64,000 bases of DNA from Dipylidium caninum (lineage: Eukaryota; Platyhelminthes; Cestoda; Cyclophyllidea; Dipylidiidae), in NCBI GenBank assembly GCA_017562135.1, contig QEYB01001497.1, positions 186,001-250,000 on the forward strand, given 5' to 3'. Below, piece by piece: positions 37,824-52,800 of the stretch. A program made the translations under genes and the position numbers. Each line of letters begins with the position of its first letter. The first letter of the stretch is position 1. The notes under the pieces are model-generated. The model was not told where the DNA came from. It did no database searches and saw only the letters and a program-made list of their open reading frames with translations.

Positions 37824-40800
37824 TGTGTTTGTGTTTAAGCCACTTTTAGCAGTCTCCAAACAGTTGTTGCATGTGGTTTCGCCACCCAGGGCAAAGTAAA
37901 TTTTTACAGAGGTGAAGGTGCGTGCTGACAACGGTACGTTTGGCAATCAATCTGCCCTTAGGCCGCTACAACTTACCACATTCAGGCTTTTTAATTGGCA
38001 AAAAAGGCGCATTTTTGTCCTCATCTCCATCCACTGATCTGTCACTTGATGCCAATCAGTGTCATCGACACGTGTCATGTTGGAACTGTTTGTTCTCATC
38101 CTCGTGGCTTCTCCCGTGCCGCTGGAATTTGAGGAAGTTGAGACCATCTTCTTCCACTTTTTCCTCCCAAACCCCGTGTATATGTGTGTGATTTTTACTC
38201 GTTTAGACTGGTGAAACTTCCTACGAGCTTCAGCGAGTGGGAAAATTGCCTTAGTCCTCCACTTCAAAAAGAAATCAGACGCTCTAAAGTTGTGGAATGA
38301 TGTAAAATTAGGCCGAAGATGCATTCCAAGTTTATCGGGACACTCTTTCCCGCCCACGGGCAGATGTGTTGCTGTGAGAATTAGCCTTCCAGCCTCTTTT
38401 CGGGCCTCTTAGTACTCAGTGAAGCCTCCCATCTAATCGGATTTCCTCGGAATGCGACGTAGGCGCTGATCTTCTCAAGTTTTCCTAAAAATCCTCCCAT
38501 CCTGTGTGTGATTTTTACTCGTTTAAGAGTCAAACCAGACTGGTGAAACAGCCTGCGAACTTCAGCCAGTGGGAAAATTGCCTTAGTCCACTCCACTTCA
38601 AATAAAAATAAAAGAAAAAACAAATGTTCTACAATTGTGGAATGATGAAGTGAATTTATTTCCCGCGTGGTAATGCAAAAGGTGATTTAAACAAAGGCAG
38701 TTTGTGGTGGGTGGACTGGAGGGAAAGAAAAAGGATAAATGGATGAATGTCAGCATCAATCTTCACTCTCTTGTCTCCACTCCCCGTTCTACGCCCCTCT
38801 GTAGGACTTCATTCCACTTTTAGTTCGCTGGCACAGTCGAGATGAGGTCACAGGCCCACTTTATCGCCTTTATGGAATGCATTTGACCTTCCACTGGCCA
38901 ACGATTAGCCGTTCTGGACGGTTAAAACAAAAATCTACGTGGTTAGACTTGATTGTTCTGAGACGTGGGAGTCAGAGAGGCGTAGTCCTTCCAAGAAGCT
39001 TAAATCTACCAGCCTCCCGAATCCACCGCCTTCGAGGTGGTACTGGGACATTTTCTGTGCCAACAAGGCCATCCTCTCTCTTTTTTTCTTTCATTCTCTG
39101 ATTACCAAAACAGTGAACTTCTCATTATCAATCCACTTTTGACGTTCCACTCATCATCTGTCAGTTAAAATGACTTCTCCCACGCCCTATATTGTGAGAC
39201 TCGAGCCCTGTTGGCCTTCTCTTTTTCCCTCCTCCTCCTCCCGGCCACACTCCCTGCGTCTTCTTAACCAAAGACGGCACTCTTCTCTGCGAGAATTATT
39301 CCACAGAGTCTATTTTTCACCGGGACGAAGGGGACCTTCTCACCAGTGAATAAATTTGAAATTGCGCTGCCCAACTCCCCAGCCCGTCTCCTCCCTCCGC
39401 TCCCGCCCCCCGCCCCGCCTTTGGCCTGTCTCTTTTCCCAACTTCAATGCGTTCTTCGCGCTCTAGGCTATGATCGTGATCTCTTTAAGTGGACTTCCAC
39501 GGGCTGTGGACCAGGATAGTCCATTGGGAGAGGGGAAGAGACAATTTTGCATTCTCACTAGCGCTAAATGACATCTGAACGAGGGACGGGGACATCAACT
39601 CTGTCTCCTTTTTCTTTCTACCCTCTGTTGAGGAGACGAGTAACCGGCACTGTTGGTGAGTTTGTGCGAGTTTATTTCACTAACTAAAAGTTTTACACAG
39701 TTGACTGTAAAATAAGCGGTTAAAAAGTTCGGAAGCTGTGCATATTTTGTGTGTGTGTGTGTGTGTAAGAGGCAAAAATGCCCACCAAACCGAGCTTTCC
39801 GTAATGAAGGGGAGGATCTATTTTGCTGTGAGATTTTTTTGTGCTTTTTTTCCGGATTTTAGGAGGACCGCTTCCACGTACAACAGGACCGCGTCAGGGT
39901 CTCAACAACACCACACCCTACCATCCGGCTCACATTTCTCCCGCCGCGATGCCTATGCTTTGTCAGTCAAACTATCCCCGACAGAAGTCCTCCCTGTCCC
40001 ATCAGACTGCGGTGTCACCGGAAGATCGAGCCCCGGCGGCTCCCACTCCAATTCGACGCCACGTGGCCAATCACCAGCATCCTCTTCCTCCCAATCCACT
40101 GCCTCAGCGAATTCGTTCTCCGCCAACTCATCACCACCACCAACAACAACAACCGCCTCCATCACTGTCCTCCCAGCAGTCTCATACTCATGCCCCTGTC
40201 CAGATGCCTTCTAGTCGAGGCACTGCCTTCAAGAAGTTGAACAACGCTGCACCTCCACCCTATGAGTCACTGGGAGCTGTCATCGGTGATCCAACCAATC
40301 AGGTGACTCCTTTTTTGTCCAATCCCCTTTTAGTCTTTGCGTTTCCCTCTTCACTTCATTAACATCTACTTTTTCCCATTTACTTTTATTTTGATCGTGG
40401 GAAATCTCCCCCCGCCCCGCCCCGCCTCCCATTCTGTTTCGGACGACTTAATTAACTCTTTTACTGCGCCGCCTTAAGCGAGGGTGTGAGAAGGAGGGAG
40501 GAGGCACCGCGTTATTCCTCGAGCATTGGCCGCTGAATTAATACTCCAATTCTCTCGCTTTTTTGCCACTTTCTTTTCCCTTTTATATATGGATTTGACC
40601 AAATGGGAGTGGACTCCTCGCAAGTCCCTTCTCCTTCACAATTTCGACTGTTATTACTGTTTGTGGTGATCGACGCCATCTTTTTCGCCTCCTTGTCCTC
40701 ACAGTGTGTGTATTTTTTTAATTTGCCTTTCCACCAGGAGTAGAGGGCAGTCACTTCAATCTCGCCTTCGGCGTGGCATGCAGGCTGACCAGCCAACTCG

Positions 40801-43800
40801 ATATTCGTCAAAATTTTTATTTAGTAAATCACATTTTGGCCATGTTGTCTGTTGTCTACACACTCCTCAACTTGCTAGTGCAGTGGGTGCGTTTTTCACC
40901 TCTCGAAATGCTCCAAGTCCTCGTCCCACTGGGCATTCAGCCTGGAATTGGGCAAGAAGGCTTCCTCCATGTCCTCCAACTCCGTAAAAGTCTGCAGTCC
41001 GCATGCGACATGGCGTCATGTTCGTCAGGAGGGCGGAAGAGCTCACCGCCTTGTCCTCCACCATTCATCCTCCCCTCGGCGCCACCGCCGCCGCCGAGCC
41101 TGCTGTCTTTCGTGATTCACAATCAACCTTTCTCGGCTCCTACGTGGAACAGACTATCCGCGATCGCCTTTATCTCCCCTCCGGCGTCATCTCCTGCCTT
41201 TCCATTGCCCACACAAAATGCGCGTGTGTGTGAGAGAGAGGCACCTAATTAGCTGTCCCCCCCCCCTCCCTTCTCTCTCTCTCTCTCTCTCTCTCCCTCT
41301 TTTTTCGATGATACGAGGAATTATGCATGAAGACGGTGAGTTATATGGCCTTCGGCTCCGTGTCAGAGATGTACCCAAGGCGGCTATCATTATTCATGAA
41401 TAAGGCATGGCTATTAACGCATCATTTCTCCGGCCTCCTGTGTAGCTAATTGGCCTGGCAGCCAGTGGGTCGCCGGCTAGCATGTCTTTTTATTTGGCCA
41501 AGCCTCTTTCTCTCTCTCTTTCCCTCTCTGTTAAGTCGCCAACTCCTCAGAGAAATGGAGAGTTTGCTTCTCTATAGTACCCCAGACTGCGTAGATTTAT
41601 TTCTGGCCGCGGAGTTACCGACTGCGTAGCGTCCTCCCACCCTCCGTCTCCTCACACTCCGACGAGGGTAATTTGGCTCCAAGCCTACTTTGGCACTCGT
41701 GAGGTCACTTCTTAGGCCAAAAATAAAACTAAAAGAGAAAAAAAGTCTGCTCGGTCGACATTGGAGACACGGGGGTTTCAACAGCCAAGTGCTACTCAAC
41801 AACTCTGTGCACGTACGTGTGTGCGTCTTCGTTGTGTGTGAGTTTGTGTGTTTTGTGTAGACATTTGCTCGGCATGTTGTATTGTTCAAGTGGCTGGATG
41901 ACTCACTTTTTGTGACATCAAAGTGTGAGGCTACCCTCACTTTCAGCACACACTGTTTCCTTCCTTCCTTCCTTCTCTCTTCACGTCGGACTAATTTCAC
42001 TCACCAAACTTCACGCACTGCTGCAACTTACACCTTCTTCTGCATGGCGACTTTTTTGTCCACCCTGGTTTTTTTGTTTTTTTTTGCATTCATGCGCTCC
42101 TCTGTCCAGTGATGCGTGGCCGACACGCTCAGATTTGCATGTTTGACTCGAGAGCGTCACGTATACGTGACGCGCAGTTTTTGTCAGTTATCAGTGTCGC
42201 GGGGGAATTGTTTTACCGTGTGTTTTGATTATCCATTGGCGTTTAGAAGTCTCACCACTCCCTCTCTCTCTCTAATCTTTAGTGGAACTTCAAGTATCCT
42301 TCTCGTTTTACCTGGGCTATCTTCTCAATCCCCACTTTGCGGTTGTTACCCTTCACCCATAAATTTGATTTGCCTCGGATGATTGCAGTCAGACCTGTCA
42401 AAAGTGGGGTGAGAGTATATCCACTCGCCGAATTCTCATCCTCCATGGAGCCTTCCTCCCCCTCCTCATCTACACTCTGAAGACATTTTCTCCGAGGTGA
42501 TTGGCTTTCTGCTGGTCATGCTGCCTCCCTTCCTGTCTTAAATAAGGTGAAAAATGACAAACTAAACATTCTTTGGAAAAATCTATGGAACCTGTCTTCA
42601 CCAGCCCCTTTTCCTCTCCTCCTCGTCTTTTTCCCACTTCCTTGAACTCCTGAAACGCCCTAACGTAGTCACCAGCAGTTGACCGATATAGCATTGCTGG
42701 AGCATTTACCACACTCTCCGCGCCTCTCCTCGGGATATGCGAACGTACGGTTAATTGGGCTATTTAACAACTCCCATTAAAGTGACACTCCGAAACTCCT
42801 CCCTCTAACTCTCTTGAGGCATAACCATTCAACTGACAATTCTTTTGAGAAGGTGGGACGATGGGTGATGGAATTTCTGCTGTCATAGCCTTTCTCTTGA
42901 ATGTCTTGTGCGTAGACTCCAGGCTGCCTCGAGTCACCGTGGACCGCCGTTTTCAGTTGGCAGTAAAATCGAGGTGATTTTATTATTCTAGTAAATTACA
43001 CAAATGCGTTTTTGTGGTGACCTTCGTGAAAGCCTCCTAAAAACACATCTATACCGCTTCTCCATGTCTGAGTGTGCCATGTGACTGTTCCACACTTATG
43101 CCAGAGGTGAAGATGACTGTAATTACGGATGGATGACTTTTAACAGATTGGAGTAGGGTGAGTAGACAATGTCTGAACTGCAGGCCCTCTGGGTTAGTTG
43201 GCTGAATTCTTTATTAAGTAGCACAGCGAAAAATCTTCCATTTTTTAGTAAGAAAGCCATTCTCGGGGAAGGAGGCAGCTACGCAAGAGGTTTAAGACAT
43301 CTACACTTATTTAAAACCATGCCAACACTTGAATTTTTTTTCACTGTTGACTACGCTCGAATATTCCGCCGGTATTAGCCAATCAGATGAGTGAAACGCT
43401 AGTCCAAGTGTTGACTGAAGTCTTAATCCAGAAGGTGTCATCGCCTGTCATTCCTCCCTCCTTTTCCACTCTTACAAAGCACTTTTTATACACTACTTGC
43501 ATCCGCTAACCTGTGCATACTACAGTCGACAGCAGCGTGTGTGTTTGTGTATATTTTGTACGTGTGTGCTTTCGTGTGTCCCCTCGATGAGTCATCGTGT
43601 GGGGGTGGGAGTGGGGGGGAGGGGTGAAGAGGTTGGAGGAGGTCACAGGCTCATTTGAGGTCTGAGGTGACTTCGCTTTAACACGCGACATCGCGTGACA
43701 AATACGGGAGTGCCGAGGTAATTGCAGTCGCGGTTATACTTCCCCTACACCCGAGGCGGTGTGTGGCAGCCGGCGGAAGCGAGATCAAAATGCTTTTCCG

Positions 43801-46800
43801 CCTTCGCTTTTTTTCAACTCAATCTCCCATGCTGACTTTTACCGCCCCCACCTCCTTCACAGGCTTAGTCGGAAGGATACTGTGTAGCCTGAACGTCATT
43901 TTACAAGTTAGCAGTCAAAGTCTAGTAAATGGCGGATAGAATGGAGTGAAAGGTAGGAGCCTTTGATAATCCCCTCCCCGTCCAGACACCGGGTGTAAGT
44001 GCAATAATAAAAAAGATCTAAAATATGCTGCATAAGTCGAGGAAGTAGACGTTTCTTGGCGAGGTAGACGGTGAAAGGAGAACGCTACACTTTCAGACCA
44101 TCATTCCCACTGCATAAGAATGCGAAAATGAGGATGGTTGGTGAGAAAGTTGACAGTTTAATGCGAAAATCTTCAAATTGTTCAACGTTCTCCCGATTAT
44201 CACATGTGCTGTGCGCTCATTGGTCCTTACTTGGAGCATTTTGATTGGTTTATGGGGAAATTTAGACTAAATTAGGATTTTTCTAGCACGGCTGTAAACA
44301 TGACTTCGAGTGTGCTTCTACATGATAGAGCGGCGCTGATTTGACCAGAAGGTGTTCTACTCTTACACTGTCATTTATTATCTCTTTTTTTGTTTACCCC
44401 GCCTGATACGTCGTTGTCCAACCGACACCATTGTGTGCTTGTCTGGCAAATTTATATCCGCCTGTGTCTTTCGACAAAGTTATTTGTGGTGTAGTAGTTT
44501 GCCCACTGCCTTCTTCCCTTTCCTTTCGGTTTTATTTCCTCCATAGCGGTTAGTCCCATCTTCCCCGTCCCCACCACTCTGACCACAAAATGTGTGGTCT
44601 CCTCGAGTCAATTTCCGAAGTTGTCAAACTCTTTTGTGCGGATCTTTCTCCACACACATATGTGTATTTTCCCAGTATTCCATCTCCTTTCAACATCCAA
44701 TTACATTCACATCACACTTGTGGAATGTTCAAGCACCCACCTTTATGCAGTCGGCAAGTCTGTTTCCAGCCGAAGTTGTGTGTTTTTGTGCTGCAAACGA
44801 TATTTCCATACTCCTGGTGCACTGTCTGGTTGCAGCAGTCTACAGAAGGTTTAACGCCTGCCAGAAAGGGGGAAGAATTATTTGTTTAGTCGGTAGGCTG
44901 AAACATGCAATAAAATTACTGACTTCTGTTTAAAAATTACTAACGCCTTAACTGGCGGCTATCAAATTCACACACAATTGAAAGTGGCTGAGGCATAAAC
45001 GCAGATTAACTTGAAATCAACTTCTCTCTTTCCTATCTACATTGTCCTGACAATTGGAAAGAATTTTGCTTTCTGAGGAACCTTCTCTAATTGCCTCTTG
45101 CTTCAAAGACGCGTGGAGGTGGAGGAGGCCGAGGGAAAGAAGGGAAAAGTTATCCCAATTGCAGTAACTAGCCGTCATCTTTTCCGCGTTTGTGCAGGCC
45201 ATGAGGTTAAACAAGTGCGTAGCGAAGCGGTCTACGGCAGCGCATCCTCCATTCTGAGTCAACAGCACTCTGGTGGCCCCATGAACTGACTGTAACGTCT
45301 CTCCATCCCCCGCCATCTAATCCCTTTTTTCCCTTCCTTTCATTCTGTTGAATCAGTTTTCCATGGAGACATGAACAGTCGCCTCGCCTACTTGGTGATC
45401 GTTCATGTGAGCGTGCGAGCTCAACAATTTCGTTTGTTTCTGCCTATTGAACGTCCAATCAGCGCAGATTTGTCCACTCCACTCTTTGCCCGTCCTCAGT
45501 GTCCGGCACCTGCGTCACAAGAAGAAGACGATCACGCTTCCAACTTTCTGCAAAATCCCCTTCTCCTTTCAGCGATCACATTACCCACCGGGGTCCACAC
45601 GGTCCGCCTTCTTCTCCACCCAGTCTCCCACACCTCAGCTGCGGACTCGCTACATACCGACGAATTTCGGAGCGCCTGTCGGGACCACAGTCCCACCCAC
45701 GGTCAAGGCAACCTCGCCGCTTTCCTCCACTCGCCTCTCACATCAACGCACGGAGCCCATCTCCCCAATGTACCAGGTGAGAATTGTTTCTGCAAGGTGT
45801 AAAATTGAAGTCTGATTGATAGGAAGCCACCAGCCACCAGGTTTTACCTTATCTCCACACTCTACTTTCACCATTTTCTCGCCCGATTGACGAGGGCGGG
45901 TCTTTGCCTCAAGGAAATCCTTAAGTAAAGGCGAGTTGCCCACTGCTGTACGCCTCGCAATGCGAGATTCCGAGAATGGAACATCGCGGCCTGCTGAACA
46001 ACATCTCAAAAACAATGTGGAACTCTTCTTTTTTCTCACTAAGTTGAGAAAGGTTGTTTAAGGGCTTCCTTTCCCCTCCACCCTCCACCCCGCCACCACC
46101 GCCTCCTTTCTTTGCCTTCTTTTGTCTGAATCCTCCTCCTTCTTCATCCACCTCGCCTACTCTCGGTTCTCCTCCCCTCCTTCGCTCTCCCGTTTTACGA
46201 CAGAAAAACGGGAGTAAGGGACATTTTAATCCAGGCTGCCTACTGATTTCGGAATTTTGACGGGAATGTAGAGGAGAGTGGAGACAGAAATTGTGCACAT
46301 TATTGACTCAGTCCCGCTTTCCTCCCGCCTCTTCCTCACCAACTTTGTACAGCTTTTTCCAGCAAATTTTCGACATTCTCCTGTTTTTTCCTCTCTCTCG
46401 TCCTAACGAAAATGACTTAACTTCTCGTTCTTCCCCGCAAAATTGCAATTTTTCGTTCCCGTTATGTGATGCCCTGTTGAATGGGTGGGGCGAGAGTTTA
46501 GTTGTTTCGCGGTTACAGCGCAGTTTGGGCAAATGCATTCTTCCTCCACTCGTCGTCCTCTCCTCTCTCTCTCTCCTTTCCTACCCTTATTATCTCGTCC
46601 CTTTTCTCCCCTCTTCCCTGCAAAGCTGGCCGCGTTATCCCTTCTTTGAGTCGGTACAATTGCGTGTGTATGGGATTTGGGAGGGGAGCGCGGAAGGAAA
46701 TGAGTTGCGGACTAACAAGTCTTATTCCAACCGGGACGAAGTCTCTCGCTTGAGAAGTGTGATTGTGTGGGTGGATGGAGGGGAGTAAAAGAGCGATTTG

Positions 46801-49800
46801 ATTGTCGAATCGTGGGAGTCGGTGACTCTTTACACCCACACGTCCCTGCTTCACCTCGCCAAGTGATAATGACGATGACGGTGGCGTTAATGCACGCCTC
46901 CCTTCCATAGACTGTAGACTGTTTCCCACACAGAGAAATGCTTCTCTTTTTTTTCTTGTTTCCTCCCCGCCCCTTCTTAATTGGACTGAAGCATCATTTA
47001 GAAAATCGTGTTCCTACCTGTCCAACGATGGCTACACGTTCACACGCAGATAACCGTCTTAAGGAGGAGCCTTAAATTGCACTTCGTTTAATGTCCACTT
47101 AATGCTCCACTTTATTTTGTGTACTGCCACAGTGGGCGCTTTGAATCCCCTGTGATCGTGTTCACCGTCCCCGTCCCCGCCCTCCCGTCGGCTTCCTCTT
47201 CCCCTCCTCGGTTAGTCAACTTCCCGCCCAAGTTTACTCGATCCGGTGTTTGCTGACGTCGTTCTCAGGGGCACAAGTCGTGACGCCTAGAGGAAAGCGC
47301 TGTAGAACTGGGGCATCGGGGGGGGGGGGGGGAGGACGAAGACTCCCCTGATTGACACGTCATAAATCCCCTCCGAAGACCGGAGACAGAAGGACCTGTG
47401 GGGATGCCATGGATGACAGGTAATTGGGCATTTCAGCCCACCACGAACTAGTCGTACGGAGGCGGCAACCCTCAATACACATCGAAATGCCGGGAATGTT
47501 GGCCTCACTGTGAGTCGGGGAGATTACGGTCAGCATGGGAAATCATTCGAGGTCCCACCGTGACCTCACCGAATCGTGGAGGCGGGCAACATGGCGTTCC
47601 CATCAGGCCGAAATACACTTGACTCGCCTCGTCTAATGGTCTGCGAGAACCCCATCCCGTCCGTCGTCTCCTTCCTCTGTCTCCCAGTCTTTCAGACAAC
47701 AGAGGCTCAGGAAGTGTTTGTTTGCAAGTGTGACTCTCAGCCTCCTCTTTTTTGCCTTCAGTTGCCGGAATTCGTCAACTCCCCACCGTACAGCCGCGAA
47801 ATGTCCCCGAAGCAGGAGGCCAAGTTGAATCAACTGCGACACGAAAAGGCCAATTACGAGCAGATGCGGCAGATGAACCATCGCCTGGGTAAGATTAAAT
47901 CACCCTGCCCCTTCCACCGCCACCGCCCCCCCCCCACCGCTTAACTCCGTCCAGTCTCCAACGCCTTTTCTCCATCCCCCCCAGATGGCCTTTAATGCAG
48001 TGATTTGCCTCACTGTCAGGTCAGTGGCGTTGTCAGACCCACGACGAGTCATTTAAACGGCGTGTGGGGTATTCTTCAGACTAAATGAGCCCCATAATCG
48101 GCCTCTTAAAGGATCTCTCCACTTTGATGTGTTTTGACCCACTTTGGGGATCTGCGAAGGCATCGAAAGAGTTTGCGAATTGGGTAAACGTCAGCATGTA
48201 AGTGGGAATTTTTGACTGTAAATTTTGCCAGTTCCACCTCCACCTCCTCCACACTCCCTCCACCACACGGTATTAATAGGTGAAACTGGTATTACCTCGA
48301 CATTTGTTTAAGTCCAACTAATTTCCGAGTCTTAACCTACTTTTTTGTATGCTATGGAGAATACTTCGATGATGATGATGATGATGATGATGATGAGAGA
48401 AAGGAGGCGGAGTTGAGCGGTGGTTTGGTGTTTGACGGTCTCGAAGACACTTTTGCGTGATTGAAGAACGACCTGCGCTCCACCTGTCAGCGGTAGCATT
48501 TGAGTTTTAAGAAATGCGAGTTCGTCCAATGGGTAGAGGGGAATCATAGGATGAAATGGCAGCACATTGTGCCACTCACTCGCCTTGAGCTACTCGAAGC
48601 ACGCAAAAGTGCCACTTGTTGTTGTAAATCTGCCTGAACAGTGGTGATTGAAAGGGTTCAGGCTTGTTTAACCTCGGACCCGCCCTCGGCGCCCCGCCCC
48701 TCCCCCCCCCCATGGCGCCCATTCCCCTCCACGTCTCCTCACTCTGTGGCCTTCGCCTCAGGACGGCGCCATCTGAGCCAGGCACGGGCACCAGGCGCCA
48801 AGCACTTTCTGGTGTCTCTCCAGCCTGTCAGTGTCGGATTGGACTTGGATGTTGCTTGGAGGAGCCTGCGCGGAGGTGACGATGCCACTGAACTGTTGGT
48901 AGGCACGCCAGTGGGCGTTGTGTTGGACAGTCGGGGTGGTGAATTCCAAGCTGGAGGCGGTGGCGAAGGTTATTCACGTCCGTGGTGATAGTGGAGGCTG
49001 TGGAGGCTGAATTGAAGCATGTCGACTGTCCTAACAACTGGAAAATTGAGCTAGGACGACCAATTTGTTAGTTTTAACAACTGTTCGACATTTTTCATTA
49101 CACACTCCTATCTTCTCTGCTCTACTAGATTTCGTTAACCATCTCACTCCCTGGCATTGCCTCTCCCTCCACCCATTCTCACTTCTAAGGTTCCATTTCG
49201 CTCGTCGTCGGGGCAGCCGAGCTATGCAGATCCGGGCAGTGTGCGCCAAGCGAGGCAACTGGAATAATTCTTGCACAGGAACTCTCTTTTTCGCATCCTC
49301 CGAGCCTAATTCTTTTTCGTTTTTGTTTCCATCCTGACACGGCAGGGCCATATCTCATACCGCAACACTTATCCGTGAGAAGATTTGCACTTTATTCTGG
49401 AGTGGAAAATGCTCTCTCATCTTACTCATCTCCTCCTCCTCCCCCTTCACCTCCACCTCCCCTACCTTTCCTCTCTCTCCCCTGATGCTTCTTTGCATGA
49501 TTTCTACATTTCTTTGGCGTTGGGAAAGAACAAAAGGAAGAGAAAGAAGAAGAAGGCGATGAAGAGGTGGCGAGAATTGCGCTTGTTTTGTGGAGGCCAA
49601 GCTTTTCTCACAACACTTACATATTTCTGCGTCTCTTGACTGTTTGGGGATTAATTTTAAGCTCAACCATGTCTATCTCAACTTGTAAAGAGAGTTTAAT
49701 CAGCCTTTTGCCTTCATCAGTTCTCAACATCGACCTCACAATGCTACTGATTGAATTAAGTAGGCTCCACTGAGGCTAACTTCGTTTAACATTGCACTTC

Positions 49801-52800
49801 TACCTGTTTTTGCCCTTCTCCTCCCCTCATTTAACAAAATTTTAGTCTTATTTGTCTGGTAGTTGCATATTATCAGTGAAGCAATCGGATTCCACTGCTT
49901 GACACGGCTTCCGTATTCCCTTCCCACTTCACGCCTCGTTGATCAACTTGACTTTTTTCAAGTCTCATTAAGATGGGAAGAGTTGCTGCGCCCCTATCTT
50001 ACTTGACTTGATTACCATCAACTTGAAGCAACGCAGCTGAAGGGGAATTTAAGCCTTGTGTCGTCCTATGCGACCATTTTGTCGCAGAAAGCCTCCTGGT
50101 TTTTTTTCCCCTCCTAACAACGTTGACCACAGCGGCAGGAGACGGCAATGACTTTGTAGTCCCGAGTACAGGCGACTGGAGGGACGCTCAAAACCCATAA
50201 ATGCGTTTTTTGATGGGACTTAGGCTCAACATACTCTTGCCTGCTTGGTGGACCGTTCCGGAATTGGAGCATGTCCTCTCCTCCACCGCTGTCACTTCAC
50301 TGCGGCTTGACAACTTGTCACCAGACTATTGTCATTCGGGGGCGTCACATCTCTTTTATTTTTGGATTGCCACAATGCACAACGTAAATAGCCATTGTTT
50401 TCGCCACTTACGTAACTTTTATGGCCTACTTTTTTGCCTGTTCTCGTGGCTGTTTCGCGCCCAGCTAACCGCACCGTCCATTACATCACAAACCATCTTT
50501 AAAGCATCGGAGCGAGTAGATTTCAGTGCTTTGGGCAACTTCTTTCACACCACCGACGGTAAATTCGGTGATTCGCAGCAAACGGGTTGGAAGAATAACT
50601 CGATTTGTCCTCGTGGCAGCGTAGATTACGGCAATAACAGACCCCGTCCACTGTTGTTCCTTTCTTTTCTTTCTTCGTGCTGGTTCAGTTAAAGTGGATG
50701 TCCGTCCTGTGTGGGTTCTTTTTTTCACCACCCTCATGTAGGGAGTGCAAACCGCCTTGGCGCTCCACTCGTTGATGGCGCTTTTTATTTATGGCTACGA
50801 ATGTTCGAGAGTGCGTTGCATTGCATTGCATTGCAGCCCCCCTCACCATCTTCAGCGTAAATCTCATCCTCAAGGCCTGAATATTCCAAGCCTCATGGCG
50901 GTGACAGTCAGCGTCGAGAACACTGGTGGGGATTGTCGACGATCCCCAGACGTCCACTCGGTCGGTTAAAGCAGTACAGTCTTTCCTTCACCATTAATCG
51001 CCTTGATTAACTGGTCAACGAGGGACGTATACGTCGACCAACTTGTAACCATTAATTTCCTCCTCGGCTTGCCATTAGAGTAGCATCGTATGGCCGCTTA
51101 GGCCTACTCACTTAAACATGGCGGTTTCTCTTGTCTCGATACTTCTTCCACCCCTCCATGCTGGCTGTCAGCGGCCTCACGACTGGCTGACGTCTGCTGA
51201 GCGCTGTCACGCATCAACGCGCCTTGAAGTTCCTCCTCTCCAATCCCCGAATACAGCATTATCTTCCGATTCTTGCTTCGATTGCCTGCCCAATGCTGTT
51301 GGCCACTCCTCCATGGTCTAACAGGCTACTGCTAGTCACATAATAGTGACTTCCGTGCCTCTGTCTCCGCCTCGGCGATGGCAGCCTTTCGAGGCTCAAA
51401 GATCCTGTATTTCGTCGGTGGAATGGTTTCTTCGGTCCTCGTAAAAGTCTTCATAACGTTTATTAATCCCTACTTGGATACTTCTCTCCAGTTTGTCTGT
51501 TCTCTCGTGTTCTACGTCACCTTAAACGTTACTTTACCCGAGTTCTGTCAATGCTCTATGGCTAAATAAGTCATCGCTGCCGTTACATTCGAATAGCTAT
51601 GTTCTTTCCAACTTATTATTAATTTAGCTTGAACCGTACAGTTTACTCGGCGGATTTCTGCCCCACCCCGTCCAAACGTGTCGTTATACTACTGTAAACT
51701 CAATTAATTCGCAGACCTCGTGCGTCACACATGTGTGACGCAACCGGTAGCTACTATTCGATGCACTTCTCGCCGGTCCAGACGAGAAGATCAGGCCTTG
51801 GAAAAGCGAGGAAGAGGAGCAGACGTGGATGGCTACCCTTCGGACGACTTAACCACTCAATTAGGCCATTAGCACGCTCTGTTATCACTGGTGCCTCCGA
51901 GTTATACCTCGTGTATGTAACTCACATTATGGAATCCGGTCACACATTCGCAGTTCGGTAATATGATTGCCGTAGCGCCTGGATAGGAGACAGAATAAGG
52001 CAGAACGGAGCAGAGCGGAGCGGAGCGATGCAGGAGGGAGGAATGTGGAGAGGGGTGGGCGACGGTGTATTGTTTTCTGCTCACCGATGCTGCCTCCGTT
52101 CTCGTCGGTGCCTGGCTCACCTGCCACTCACCCATTCTGCCAGCCAGCAAGCCAGCAGCACCAACTGGTTAAATCACGACTTTTATGCAAATTGGATGCA
52201 TTGAGAGTGGCCAATAACACAAAAGAAGGCGTGAGTGTGTGTGTATATGCACGTGTGTGCTTGTGTGTGCATTCGATCTCGTTAGTTTGGCTTTTTCGGT
52301 GATCCAGTACACTTACTTGCCAACTTTCCGCATCATAACTGGTGAGATTTCACTTTTCTCCTCACTCCATCCCCTTAACTCTTTCTTCACCCTCTCGACA
52401 ATTCATTATTGTCCACATTTTTCGTCTAATTTCCACTTTTCCCATTAGCCAATCACATTCAAGCTGGTGTAACCACCTAAATTATGGCTTATTTAGTTAA
52501 ACTTTCCTAAATTGTCCAATGCTCCTACTTTACCTTCGTGCTTTATTCGACATTTTAATGGTAGTTAGGTGTGACAGCATCCAATCGCCACTTGTCACGA
52601 AGTTATCACCCGCTTAATGCATTTGTCTTGTGACTACATGTGTGTTTGTCAACTTTCTATCTTGTCTCTCCCCATTACCCTGACTACTGGCGCTTACCTC
52701 GATGGCGGCCACAACTTCGTCATCAATTTCGCCTGTTTATATGTGTCTATGCGGCGACTGTCCTCCGGATGACATTCTGACATGTCCTTCTTCTCTTCTT

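Noticed and set aside
40706..41252. Possible extra ASPP exon
   Set aside because: It is open in two frames, but the flanking exons (ending 40302, starting 45573) are both phase 0 and no splice pair here preserves that phase.
45921..46929. Gly/Arg/Glu-rich frames on both strands at 45.9-46.9 kb
   Set aside because: They come from pyrimidine-rich tracts that lack stops on the opposite strand; there is no domain and no splice logic.
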